A DNA stretch of 33,347 nucleotides from Ensifer sp. LC163. Its GTDB lineage: Bacteria > Pseudomonadota > Alphaproteobacteria > Rhizobiales > Rhizobiaceae. This document shows positions 1 through 7,431 of the stretch, piece by piece. Position numbers and translations under genes: made by a program. Within the stretch, counting starts at the first letter, position 1, and each line of letters opens with the position of its first letter. Location: NCBI RefSeq assembly GCF_001695855.1, contig NZ_MBSS01000029.1:1-33347 (forward strand). The letters run 5' to 3'. The notes beneath the pieces are model-generated. The model was not told the origin of the DNA, ran no database searches, and saw only the letters and a list, made by a program, of their open reading frames with translations.

Positions 1-35
1 ATAGACTGAAAAAACAGTGCGTCCCTTACACGAGA

Positions 36-117
36 CAAATTGCTTCAGCAATTTGCTCGGCACAGACCGCAAATCCCAAGGATTTGCGCTGACCGGATAA
101 ACCGCTCACGCGGTTTA
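36..117. repeat. Three consecutive small perfect hairpins
   Basis: Three inverted repeats follow one another. Stem 36-43/48-55 has 8 bp and a 4-nt loop. Stem 68-76/80-88 has 9 bp and a 3-nt loop. Stem 98-105/110-117 has 8 bp and a 4-nt loop. All stems are perfect, the arms differ in sequence from one hairpin to the next, and the linkers are 9-12 nt. The array ends 9 nt before the tRNA-like sequence. It may be a copy of an intergenic palindromic repeat family or a structured RNA leader; nothing in the sequence decides between these. Confidence 0.7.
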
Positions 118-126
118 CCGAGATGG

Positions 127-200
<74 letters not shown>

Positions 201-896
201 AGGAAAGGGCGGTCCCGACCGCAGCTAAGATGCTCGCGCGAATCAAACCAATAGCCAGACGTCATGCGTTGTTCCGAATGATCCTTCTCAAATGCGAGAT
301 TGAGATCGGCGGCGCGCGGTCAGCCCGCGGACCATTGCTCGCCCCGGCCGCTCCACGCACAGCAGTGCCTTTGCCGGCGTTATGGGAGTTCCACGTCCTG
401 AACCAGGGTTGCCCCAAGATCGAGCCCTAGCGAAAGTCTTATCATCAACGGTGACGTCCGCGTTTGGGCCTATCCGGAAATTTGTACAGAGGGGTCATAT
501 GTCCGCTTTCACGCTCAGTGTCCTTGCACCGAACGGTCTGCAATCGGCCCATTTCGGACGACGAGATTATTTTGTATATGGCCGCGTGTGGCGTAAGCGC
601 TAATTGTCGACGCTGGGCCGCCGTGAGCGCGAGACTTTACAAGCCTCCGCGCTATCAGGGCCCCGCAACCAACATAAGACGAAAAAACCTTGATGGCACA
701 ATAGGTTACCGGTTTTTTTGTCTAGCGCCAAAATCGGCACCACAATCCGTCCTCCCAATAAAGTCAATTACTTAGATCCGCAGGTGCAAAATCGAGTTGG
801 CTGACACCCCGCAACCGACTGCGATGCGGAAAATCGGCTGCTTTGGGCACCAATGGCGCACCAAAGCGTGAAATCGCGTCTGCCGCAAACTCCTGC
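201..896. other. Stretch with no supportable gene
   Basis: Only short overlapping open frames without recognisable domains occur here. The one local structure seen is an 8-bp A/T-rich inverted repeat at 682-689/711-718 (AAAAAACC with GGTTTTTT, 21-nt loop), which could act as a weak bidirectional terminator. The stretch looks like decayed DNA between the tRNA-like sequence and the recombinase remnant. Confidence 0.5.
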
Positions 897-1028
897 GCTA
901 TTGCAGATCGGCTTCCGGGGGGGGCAATGAAAGCTCTGTACCTGAAGGATCTGGCGGATAAGACGCGCCGTGGACAAAGAGGAACGGTTGAGAAAAGGCG
1001 ATCCGGTGGTGGGCTCGCTTACGGGTAC
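897..1028 (+). pseudogene. Serine recombinase (resolvase family) remnant
   Basis: A short frame encodes ALYLKDLADKTRRG followed by RSGGGLAYGY, the end of the resolvase catalytic domain and start of the recombinase domain of large serine recombinases (family pattern: MNALFLKDLA.KT.RGLRG.VE.G.SGGGL.YGY). The family's GEIGELHVGLKGTM stretch upstream is shortened to a run ending LPGGAM, so the 5' side is deleted or scrambled. The match stops at about 1028, where it abuts an opposite-strand LysR fragment. The N-terminal catalytic serine and the rest of the protein are absent. It is a dead trace of a phage- or island-type integration module beside a tRNA-like sequence. Confidence 0.75.
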
Positions 1029-1030
1029 AT

Positions 1031-1181
1031 GCCCAGCCATTCTTCCAGCCCACGCACCATTTGTCCGACCGCGGCCGCAGTCACATTCAGCTCTTCGGCC
1101 GCGCCGGAAAAGCTGCCATGACGTGCACTGGCCTCAAAAGGCACGTAGCGCGTTGAGATAGACCGGCGACTCTCTGTTCAA
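1031..1181 (-). pseudogene. LysR-family regulator, N-terminal HTH remnant
   Basis: Read on the reverse strand from a TTG at 1181, with AGGAG about 9 nt upstream, the frame gives LNALRAF. After one extra T near 1133-1137 it continues EASARHGSFSGAAEELNVT and then AAAVGQMVRGLEEWLG. That is the winged HTH of GcvA-like LysR regulators (SFT.AAEELNVTQ.AVS.QIR.LEE.LG). The match ends where the serine recombinase fragment begins, so at least 80% of a usual 300-residue LysR protein is missing, and the fragment carries a frameshift. Not functional. Confidence 0.75.
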
Positions 1182-1471
1182 CGTAACTTTCTCCTGCGCG
1201 AAAGAAGGGAGAACTGATCGGCAAAGCCACGAAGCAACATCTCCGTTCTGGGCCATCCCCGGTCAGGCCCTGCCAGGCAAAACGAAGATGTTTGAATTTC
1301 CGTCACACTGCCGATCTCGATCCATCGCTGAACCAGTTAAGCTTCAGCGCGCGACCCGACCAGACCGTCGTGTGCTCTCGTTCCACCACTTCGAATCTCA
1401 CGTCGACGATCTGGGAGGATAGTCGTTGATCAGTATTCTTGCGTGCAGATCGCGCGCGAACCGGGGTCGCG
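1182..1471. other. Gene-free spacer in the mobile-element remnant zone
   Basis: I see no gene, RNA or terminator here. An orfB (tnpB) would be expected beyond the end of an IS66 orfA, but no IS66 tnpB signature is visible, so the insertion sequence is truncated on this side. Confidence 0.4.
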
Positions 1472-1820
1472 CTAGGCATTGATCGATCTGGCGAAAGGCA
1501 TGACACGGATCCGCTTGCCGAGCGCTTTGTAGACTGTGTTGGCGAAGGCGGGTCCGATCGGGGGGACGCCCGGAGGAGGCACCGATGTTGACGGTGCCCG
1601 CATAGACACGCCGGCGGGAATGAGTTGCGGAACAGACGGCGCGGCGATCTGGCAGAACTCCTTGCGCCAGCGGAAAAGCCGGCTCGGATGGATGCCCGCC
1701 GACCGCGCGATCGCTGAAATACTGGCCCCGGCTCAAACGTTGCCGCGACCAGCCGCTTCTTGTCCTCGCGTGCCGCCTGACCGACCGGCGTTTTGCAACC
1801 TTGCGCGTCGCGCCGTTCAC
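1472..1820 (-). pseudogene. IS66-family transposase accessory ORF (tnpA) remnant
   Basis: From a GTG at 1820 the reverse strand encodes a basic start. After a shift it gives REDKKRLVAATFEPG, and after a second single-base shift ASISAIARSAGIHPSRLFRW with RKEFCQ, ending MPFARSIN and a TAG at 1472-1474. This is the TnpA/OrfA layout of IS66 elements, with an HTH of the type IVAESFEPG.SVS.VAR..GI...LF.WR. Restoring one G near 1722 joins the main blocks. Two frame breaks and loss of tnpB and tnpC make it inactive. Its start lies only 18 bp from the end of the transporter gene, so the element probably inserted at or beside that gene's 3' end. Confidence 0.75.
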
Positions 1821-1837
1821 ACAACCCAGGCGATCGC

Positions 1838-3265
1838 CTAGCTGAAGAAGACGTAGCTCGCAACGAGGAAAGTCGGAATCAAGACCGCCCCCGACCAGAG
1901 CATGTAGCCGAAGAAGTTCGGCATGTTGATGCCGCGTTCGCGAGCTATGGCGTAAACCATGAAGTTGGGTGCATTTCCGATATAGGTGTTCGCCCCCATG
2001 AACACCGCACCTGTCGAGAGCGCGGTCAAGGTGCTGGACAGCGTCGTTGTCAGGACATGCGGATCTCCGCCGGCCAATTCGAAAAAGAGAAGATAGGTCG
2101 GCGCGTTATCCAGAAATGAAGAAAGCAATCCAGTGAGCCAGAAATAGGCGAGATCATTTGGCGCGCCCAATTCCGTTGTAACCAACGACACCAGTGGGCC
2201 GAACGCGCCATAGGGTCCGGCGCGCAGCATGGCGATGACCGGCACAATGCAAACGAAAATGCCGGCAAAGAGCTTGGCGACTTCACCGATCGGTCCCCAG
2301 GAGAAGTTGTTGGCGGCGCGGTATTCCTTTTTTGTCACCAGCAGGGAAAGAAGGCCCAGCGCCAGTATGAGGGCATCGCGGACGAGATTCTGCAACTCGA
2401 CTTCGACGCTGAGAATGCTGAACGATACGTGTGGGTCCCACGCGGCCGAGAGCAGGATTGCGCCGATGACGCCGGCAAGCAGCAGGAAGTTGAGGCGCCC
2501 GCGAATGCGTATGCGCGAATCCGGCGTCGGGTCCTTCAATCTGGCGAGCGGTCTCTCTCGCCTGTAGAGCATCCAGTCCATCGCGACAAAGACCATGAGA
2601 ACAATGCCCGCCACGAGGAAGGTCTCGTGATAGAGATGGGTCGTGGTCCAGAAGAAATCGACGCCGCGCAGGAAACCGACGAAAAGCGGCGGATCGCCGA
2701 GCGGGGTCAGCGAGCCGCCGATGTTCGACACCAAAAAGATGAAGAATACAATGACATGCGCATTGAAGCGACGATTGTCGTTGGCCCGTATCACTGGGCG
2801 GATCATGATCATCGAGGCGCCGGTGGTTCCGACAACCGAGGCAAGTGCAGCTCCAATCAGAAGCAGCGCTGCATTATTGCGCGGTGAGCCGTGAATGTTC
2901 CCGGCCACCAGGACGCCGCCGGCTATCGTGAACAGCGCAAACAGCAATATAATGAAGGACATGTATTCAACGAGCAGGGCATGCAGTACCGCTTCAGCCG
3001 AGACTACCGGGCCATGGAAGAGCAACATCGGCAGCACGCTCAGCATCGCCCAGCCGACGGTGATCTTGCCGTAGTGACGTTCCCAGAAGTGAGGATAGAG
3101 GAGGGGGCCGGTTGCGATGGAAAGCAGCAGGCCGGCAAATGGCAAGGCCCACCAAAGGGACATTGCACCGCCGGGCAGGCTACCCTGTGAGGCGAAGGCG
3201 GGTTCAGCAAAACACAAGCCGATCCATGCCGTAGCAACAGGGCTACGAAAAATCTTCACGAGCAT
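1838..3265 (-). CDS. Sodium:proton antiporter / CitMHS-type ion transporter
   Basis: A 475-residue inner-membrane protein with about 12 hydrophobic segments. It contains the glycine-rich SNIGGSLTPLGDPPLF segment and, near the C-terminus, SFLDNAPTYLLFF and MGANTYIGNAPNFM. These are the two re-entrant ion-binding motifs of the ion transporter superfamily (NhaD and the CitMHS_2 group). The ATG at 3265 has GGGGGA 5 nt upstream. The family exchanges Na+ or Li+ for protons, or cotransports organic acids; the motifs alone do not separate these roles. The first 30 residues look like a signal-like segment (FASQG). The gene points the same way as the GntR regulator upstream of it, 222 bp away. The C-terminal end VASYVFFS appears complete despite the adjacent IS66 remnant. 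Confidence 0.85.
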   Translation of the reverse strand: MLVKIFRSPVATAWIGLCFAEPAFASQGSLPGGAMSLWWALPFAGLLLSIATGPLLYPHFWERHYGKITVGWAMLSVLPMLLFHGPVVSAEAVLHALLVEYMSFIILLFALFTIAGGVLVAGNIHGSPRNNAALLLIGAALASVVGTTGASMIMIRPVIRANDNRRFNAHVIVFFIFLVSNIGGSLTPLGDPPLFVGFLRGVDFFWTTTHLYHETFLVAGIVLMVFVAMDWMLYRRERPLARLKDPTPDSRIRIRGRLNFLLLAGVIGAILLSAAWDPHVSFSILSVEVELQNLVRDALILALGLLSLLVTKKEYRAANNFSWGPIGEVAKLFAGIFVCIVPVIAMLRAGPYGAFGPLVSLVTTELGAPNDLAYFWLTGLLSSFLDNAPTYLLFFELAGGDPHVLTTTLSSTLTALSTGAVFMGANTYIGNAPNFMVYAIARERGINMPNFFGYMLWSGAVLIPTFLVASYVFFS

Positions 3266-3487
3266 TCACGTCCCCCAACTGGCCCTTGCTGCGTCGTCCG
3301 CTGTTCTGCCGCAAATGAACGCTCCTGCATTGCGAAATAGAAGACGCCAGATATGCGTGCCCCTCCGACGGATGCCCTCTATCAGGTCGCGACTCCCCTT
3401 GCCCGGATGGCCGCGCTTAAATCAACACCGCTCTGGAGCTGGAAGAGTGTGCCGTGCGGGCTTCGACTGCCCTGACAACGGCTGCGT

Positions 3488-4219
3488 TCATTCCACTTCC
3501 GAGGTCCCCAATGGTTCGCAGGTCGCGTTCCACTTATGGATCAGGTGCTCATGGAGGATTTCGGCAAGTTCCCGACCGTCCCGGCGTCTGAGCGCGTCCA
3601 ATATCTGCTCGTGCTCGCGCATGGCCTGGCCCCATCGATCTCGCTTGATCGTGTTCGCAGAGTAGCGCAACCGGCGCATACGCGCGGTCAGTCCATGGTA
3701 ATAGGTCTCAAGCGCGTGGTTTCCCGCAGCGGCGACGATACGTTCGTGTATGAGTTGGTTCAGGCGGAAATATTCGGGCAGTTCCCGGCGCATGTAATGC
3801 CCGTACATCTGATAGTGTAGCGCCTCGATCTCCCCGATCGCCGCTTCGGTTATCCGTTCACAGGCCAGCCGGCCGGCCGTTGATTCCATGCCCGCCAGCA
3901 TCTCGAAGAACTCGCGCACGTCGTCGGGCGTGAACTCGCGAATGCGAGCGCCCCGGTTTGGCAAAAGTTCGATGAGACCCTCGGCGGCCAGGACTTTCAG
4001 TGCCTCGCGCAGCGGCGTGCGGGAAACGCCGAGACTCTCGCAGAGTTGCCGTTCTGGGACACGGTCGCCCGGGCGAAGATGACCCTCGACGATGAAATCG
4101 CGCAGCTTGCTCAAAATTCCATCGTGCAGGCTTTCAACTTCTTCGTCGATTTTTGCATTCAAAATTGTGGCCGCTTGCGGCGGTGCATATTCCACATTTT
4201 CCTCCCGATGCTTCTGCAT
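3488..4219 (-). CDS. GntR-family transcriptional regulator, FCD domain
   Basis: 243 residues. The winged HTH spans about 30-95 and includes RPGDRVPERQLCESLGVSRT plus PLREALKVLAAEGLIEL. An all-helical FCD ligand domain follows, with the metal/ligand histidines in NQLIHERIV, REHEQIL and LHEHLIH. Such regulators usually repress and are released by a small carboxylate or amide effector. It is divergent from the aminotransferase/TRAP genes across a 197-bp gap that holds a candidate operator at 4365-4374, so it probably controls them. It resembles the second GntR/FCD protein in this window (start 13501) along its whole length, including VSRTPLREALK and the FCD histidines. The real effector is unknown. 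Confidence 0.92.
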   Translation of the reverse strand: MQKHREENVEYAPPQAATILNAKIDEEVESLHDGILSKLRDFIVEGHLRPGDRVPERQLCESLGVSRTPLREALKVLAAEGLIELLPNRGARIREFTPDDVREFFEMLAGMESTAGRLACERITEAAIGEIEALHYQMYGHYMRRELPEYFRLNQLIHERIVAAAGNHALETYYHGLTARMRRLRYSANTIKRDRWGQAMREHEQILDALRRRDGRELAEILHEHLIHKWNATCEPLGTSEVE

Positions 4220-4364
4220 CGTTCATATCTATTGGCCGATCGCAATCAAGTGGTTTGGCGCAACGCGCTGCGCCTGTGCCAGTTCTAGTCGATGCATCAT
4301 CCCATGACGGGCGAAACTACGCAAGTTTTCATCGAATGCAAGTTGGCCGTTGCCAGATGATAAA

Positions 4365-4374
4365 TTGTATGCAA
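4365..4374. promoter_or_regulatory. Candidate GntR/FCD operator upstream of aminotransferase operon
   Basis: TTGTATGCAA is an imperfect inverted repeat (half-sites TTGTA and TTGCA) flanked by A/T-rich bases, 43 bp before the aminotransferase start. FCD-type GntR operators often have this kind of A/T-flanked short palindrome. A similar word, TTGCATGCAG, lies upstream of the MFS gene at 11239. A possible -35 TTGGCC (4343-4348) sits 16 bp from TTGTAT, so the site may overlap the promoter -10. Confidence 0.4.
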
Positions 4375-4416
4375 ATTTTCTAACGTTGAGGCATTTCAAG
4401 GGAGGAGTTTCATACG

Positions 4417-5607
4417 ATGACGCATAGTGGGCGACACTTCTTGCAGATCCCAGGCCCTACCAACACGCCTTTGCCGGTGCTGGCGGCCGTCGCCAAACCG
4501 ACCATCGATCATCGCGGGCCGGAATTTCAGAAGCTGGGCGAGGCGGTGCTGGCCGGGATTCGCTCCGTCTTCAAGACGTCCGGTCCTGTCATCATCTATC
4601 CGGCCTCTGGAACCGGCGCGTGGGAGGCGGCGCTGGTGAATACGCTGTCGCCCGGCGACCATGTGCTGATGTTCGAGACAGGTTGGTTCGCCACGCTCTG
4701 GAACAAGATGGCTGGACGGCTTGGCATCAACGCCGAATTCCTCAAAGGGGATTGGCGCTCGGGCGCCGATGCGGGCCTCATCGAGGCACGCCTGAAGGAG
4801 GACAAGGGTCATGCCATCAAGGCGGTATGCGTCGTCCACAATGAGACTTCGACGGGCGCCGCATCCAATATCGCCGCCGTCCGGCGCGCCATCGACAACG
4901 CTCGCCACCCGGCATTGCTGCTGGTCGATACGATCTCCTCGCTGGCCTCGATCGATTATCGTCACGAGGAATGGGGCGTCGACGTAACCGTCGGCGGATC
5001 GCAAAAGGGATTGATGCTGCCGCCGGGTCTTTCCTTTAACGCCATCTCGGAAAAGGCTCTGGCGGCGGCGAAGAAGGCGCGCCTTCCGCGCTCCTTCTGG
5101 GACTGGGAAGATATGCTTGCGGCCAACAAAACCGGCTACTTCCCCTACACGCCAGCGACAAACCTCCTTCAGGGCCTGAAGGTCGCGCTGGATATGCTGC
5201 ACGAGGAAGGATTGGACAACGTTTTCGCTCGACATGACCGGGCGGCCGAGGCCACGCGGCGCGCGGTCATCCACTGGGGCCTGGAAATCCAGTGCCGGAA
5301 CCCGGCAGAATACTCCTCGTCCCTTACGGCAGTGCGCCTTCCGGAAGGACATTCAGCGGATGGGCTGCGCGCCGAGATCCTGAAGCGCTCGAACATGTCG
5401 CTCGGCAATGGTCTTGGGCCACTCGCCGACCGGGTGTTCCGGATCGGCCACCTCGGTGACTTCCATGACCTGATGGTTATGGGCACGCTTGCCGGCGTTG
5501 AAATGGGTCTGGCTGTGTGTGGCATTCCGCATCGGCCAGGCGGCGTCGAGGCGGCGATGAAATACCTCAACGGAAATGCGGGATCGGTGGCGTACGCCGC
5601 AGAATAG
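4417..5607 (+). CDS. Class V aminotransferase, serine(aspartate)-glyoxylate type
   Basis: 396 residues, fold type I PLP enzyme. It begins with the group's IPGPTNTP. PASGTGAWEAA forms the phosphate region, LLVDTISSL carries the PLP-pyridine aspartate (D171), and GGSQKGLMLPPG carries the Schiff-base lysine (K197). The RVFRIGHLGD segment near the end supplies the carboxylate-binding arginines. These features match serine-glyoxylate aminotransferase and also aspartate-glyoxylate aminotransferase (BhcA), which is similar in length; sequence reading cannot separate the two. GGAG lies upstream of the ATG. It starts the run that continues with the TRAP genes 69 bp downstream. No other serine-cycle or beta-hydroxyaspartate-cycle gene lies in the window, so its partner reaction, probably amination of glyoxylate made by the downstream catabolic enzymes, is inferred. 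Confidence 0.88.
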   Translation: MTHSGRHFLQIPGPTNTPLPVLAAVAKPTIDHRGPEFQKLGEAVLAGIRSVFKTSGPVIIYPASGTGAWEAALVNTLSPGDHVLMFETGWFATLWNKMAGRLGINAEFLKGDWRSGADAGLIEARLKEDKGHAIKAVCVVHNETSTGAASNIAAVRRAIDNARHPALLLVDTISSLASIDYRHEEWGVDVTVGGSQKGLMLPPGLSFNAISEKALAAAKKARLPRSFWDWEDMLAANKTGYFPYTPATNLLQGLKVALDMLHEEGLDNVFARHDRAAEATRRAVIHWGLEIQCRNPAEYSSSLTAVRLPEGHSADGLRAEILKRSNMSLGNGLGPLADRVFRIGHLGDFHDLMVMGTLAGVEMGLAVCGIPHRPGGVEAAMKYLNGNAGSVAYAAE

Positions 5608-5676
5608 ATAGACGCGGCCCGTCATCGCAAGAAGGCCGGTCAACCGGCGCTGAACAAACCACCAATAGGGGAACCA

Positions 5677-6723
5677 ATGGAGAAAACCATGCGAAAGCTT
5701 CTGTCTCTTACTTTCGGGTTAAGTCTTCTCGCCGGCGCAGCCAGTGCCGAGGATATTCCGCTGCGCGTTGCCGGTAACCTGCTTGCCACTGGGCTCATTC
5801 AGCAGAACAAGGAAAAGCCGTTCTTCGAAAATTTGGCAGACACGACAGGCCTGCCGCTTACCGTCGACTACAAGCCGATGGACGTTATTGGCATCAAGGA
5901 CAGTGAGGGACTGCGCGTCCTCAAATCCGGTCTGTTCGACATCGTAACCCTGCGCATCGCTCAGGCCTCGCGCGATGAACCGTTCCTGCTCGGCGCGGAC
6001 CTCGTCGGCGTCAATGCCAATTACGAGACGGCGCGCAAGGTCGTCGACGCCTATCGCGAAGAGTTCGACAAGCGACTGCAGAATCAGTTCAACGGCAAGC
6101 TGCTGGCGATCTGGCCGTTCGGTCCGCAGGTGGTCTTCTGCAACGCTGAAATTCATGGGCTTTCCGATCTTCAGGGCAAGAAAGTACGCGTCTACGACCA
6201 GTCGCTCGCCCAGTTCATCGAAAAGATCGGTGGCATTCCCGTCACCATCTCCTTCGGTGAGACGCAGCAATCGCTGCAGCGGGGCGTCGTCGACTGTGCC
6301 ATCACCGGCCCAAGCTCGGCAAACACGGCGGGTTGGCCCGAGGTAGCGACACACTTCATGCCGCTTGGCTTTCAGATTGCTCTCAATGCCTATGCTATCA
6401 ATCTCGATAGCTGGAACAAATTTACGCCTGAGCAGCAGGCAAAGCTGACCGAGGCTTTCAAGGCGTTGGAGGATGATATTTGGGGCTACTCGAAAGAACT
6501 CTTCGAGGACGCCTCGCGCTGCAATGTCGGCAGGGAACCCTGCACGACCGTGAAAAAATTCGCGATGACCGAAGTGCCGGTCACGGACGAGGACCTGAAA
6601 ACGGTGCAGGGCGCCGTCCAGACGGTCTCGTTCCCGGCATGGTCACAGGTGTGCGAGAAATCCTATCCCGGCTGCGGCGAGTTGTGGAAGAAGTTGGTCG
6701 GGCCGACCATCGGGCTCCAGTAA
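5677..6723 (+). CDS. dctP: TRAP transporter substrate-binding protein, DctP family
   Basis: 348 residues with a Sec signal peptide (MRKLLSLTFGLSLLAGAASA, cleavage before EDIP if counted from the second ATG). The DctP fold shows SDLQGKKVRVYDQS, the GGIPVTISFGETQQSLQRGV hinge block, and ITGPSSANTAGW near the ligand-binding arginine/asparagine site. Two ATGs compete: 5677 with AGGGGA 5 nt upstream, or 5689 with GGAG nearby. The mature C-terminus has several cysteines (CNVGREPC, CEKSYPGC) that could pair as disulfides, unusual for DctP. It delivers a small organic acid to the DctQM membrane pair encoded just downstream. A strong hairpin separates it from dctQ, giving a route to excess binding protein. 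Confidence 0.93.
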   Translation: MEKTMRKLLSLTFGLSLLAGAASAEDIPLRVAGNLLATGLIQQNKEKPFFENLADTTGLPLTVDYKPMDVIGIKDSEGLRVLKSGLFDIVTLRIAQASRDEPFLLGADLVGVNANYETARKVVDAYREEFDKRLQNQFNGKLLAIWPFGPQVVFCNAEIHGLSDLQGKKVRVYDQSLAQFIEKIGGIPVTISFGETQQSLQRGVVDCAITGPSSANTAGWPEVATHFMPLGFQIALNAYAINLDSWNKFTPEQQAKLTEAFKALEDDIWGYSKELFEDASRCNVGREPCTTVKKFAMTEVPVTDEDLKTVQGAVQTVSFPAWSQVCEKSYPGCGELWKKLVGPTIGLQ

Positions 6724-6737
6724 CCGCAATGAGCGAG

Positions 6738-6762
6738 GGCCTCCCATGTGGGAGGCCTTTTT
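6738..6762 (+). terminator. Intrinsic terminator/attenuator between dctP and dctQ
   Basis: A perfect 8-bp stem (GGCCTCCC at 6738-6745, GGGAGGCC at 6750-6757) with an ATGT loop is followed directly by five T. It lies 14 nt after the dctP stop and 28 nt before the dctQ start. Partial termination here would make more binding protein than membrane subunits. Confidence 0.85.
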
Positions 6763-6789
6763 GCCATCAACGAGAGGATGGAGGATCCC

Positions 6790-7413
6790 ATGCAACATAC
6801 CCAACCCACGACGCTCGGCTCGGCTCCGCCGGCAAAGGCCGCGCATTTCTCCGACGCTTTGCGCTCACTTGGGGCGCTGTTTGCCAACATTACCGGCTAT
6901 ATCTTCCTTGCACTTGCAGTGCTGGTCTTGCTCGAGGTGCTGGGCCGAAAGCTCTTCGGCTTCTCGCTCCAGGGCGTCGACGAACTCGGCGGCTATGCGC
7001 TTGCCGTCGGCTCCTCGCTCGCCTTTACGACTGCGCTGGTCGACCGCGCACATATTCGCATCGAGCTGTTTCATCTGAAGTTGCCAAAGGTCCTGCAGAC
7101 GCTGTTGAACTGGCTCTCGATCGTTCTCCTCGCAGGTTTCGGCGTAATGCTCGCCTGGGTGTGCCTGACCATTCTCCTCGACACGCTGACCTATCAAAGT
7201 ACCGCACCGACGCCATGGGCAACCCCTCTGATCTACCCACAGGGCGTCTGGTACGCATCGCTCGTGGTCTTTGCCGTCGTTGCGGTCGCCATGGCCCTTC
7301 ACGCTACCGCACTGCTGCTGACGGGTAAGGCGAGCGTTCTCAACCGAACCTACGGCCCGCGTGAAACCGTCGAAGAGATCAAAGATGAACTGCAGGACCT
7401 GGACCGCCGCTGA
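6790..7413 (+). CDS. dctQ: TRAP transporter small membrane subunit, DctQ family
   Basis: 207 residues with four hydrophobic segments and the DctQ hallmark: LLEVLGRKLFGFSLQGVDEL near helix 1-2, followed by TTALVDRAHIRIELF. I place the start at the ATG at 6790, which has GGAGGA 4 nt upstream. An earlier in-frame ATG at 6748 lies inside the terminator loop and has no ribosome site. It works with DctM as the Na+-dependent inner-membrane transporter fed by DctP. The C-terminal tail (VEEIKDELQDLDRR) is charged and cytoplasmic. Confidence 0.93.
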   Translation: MQHTQPTTLGSAPPAKAAHFSDALRSLGALFANITGYIFLALAVLVLLEVLGRKLFGFSLQGVDELGGYALAVGSSLAFTTALVDRAHIRIELFHLKLPKVLQTLLNWLSIVLLAGFGVMLAWVCLTILLDTLTYQSTAPTPWATPLIYPQGVWYASLVVFAVVAVAMALHATALLLTGKASVLNRTYGPRETVEEIKDELQDLDRR

Positions 7414-7431
7414 GCGACGTAGGAGAATCTG

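Noticed and set aside
36-117. CRISPR array
   Set aside because: The three hairpins have different sequences and no constant repeat or spacer length, and no cas gene is near.
230-775. Three short overlapping frames after the tRNA-like sequence
   Set aside because: They overlap one another in different frames, have no motif and no ribosome site, and lie in decayed DNA.
4396-5352. A 318-residue minus-strand frame opposite the aminotransferase
   Set aside because: The plus strand carries the PLP lysine and full family blocks; the antisense frame is a compositional shadow.
6748-6789. An upstream start for dctQ at 6748
   Set aside because: This ATG is in the loop of the intrinsic terminator and has no ribosome site; the ATG at 6790 with GGAGGA is better.
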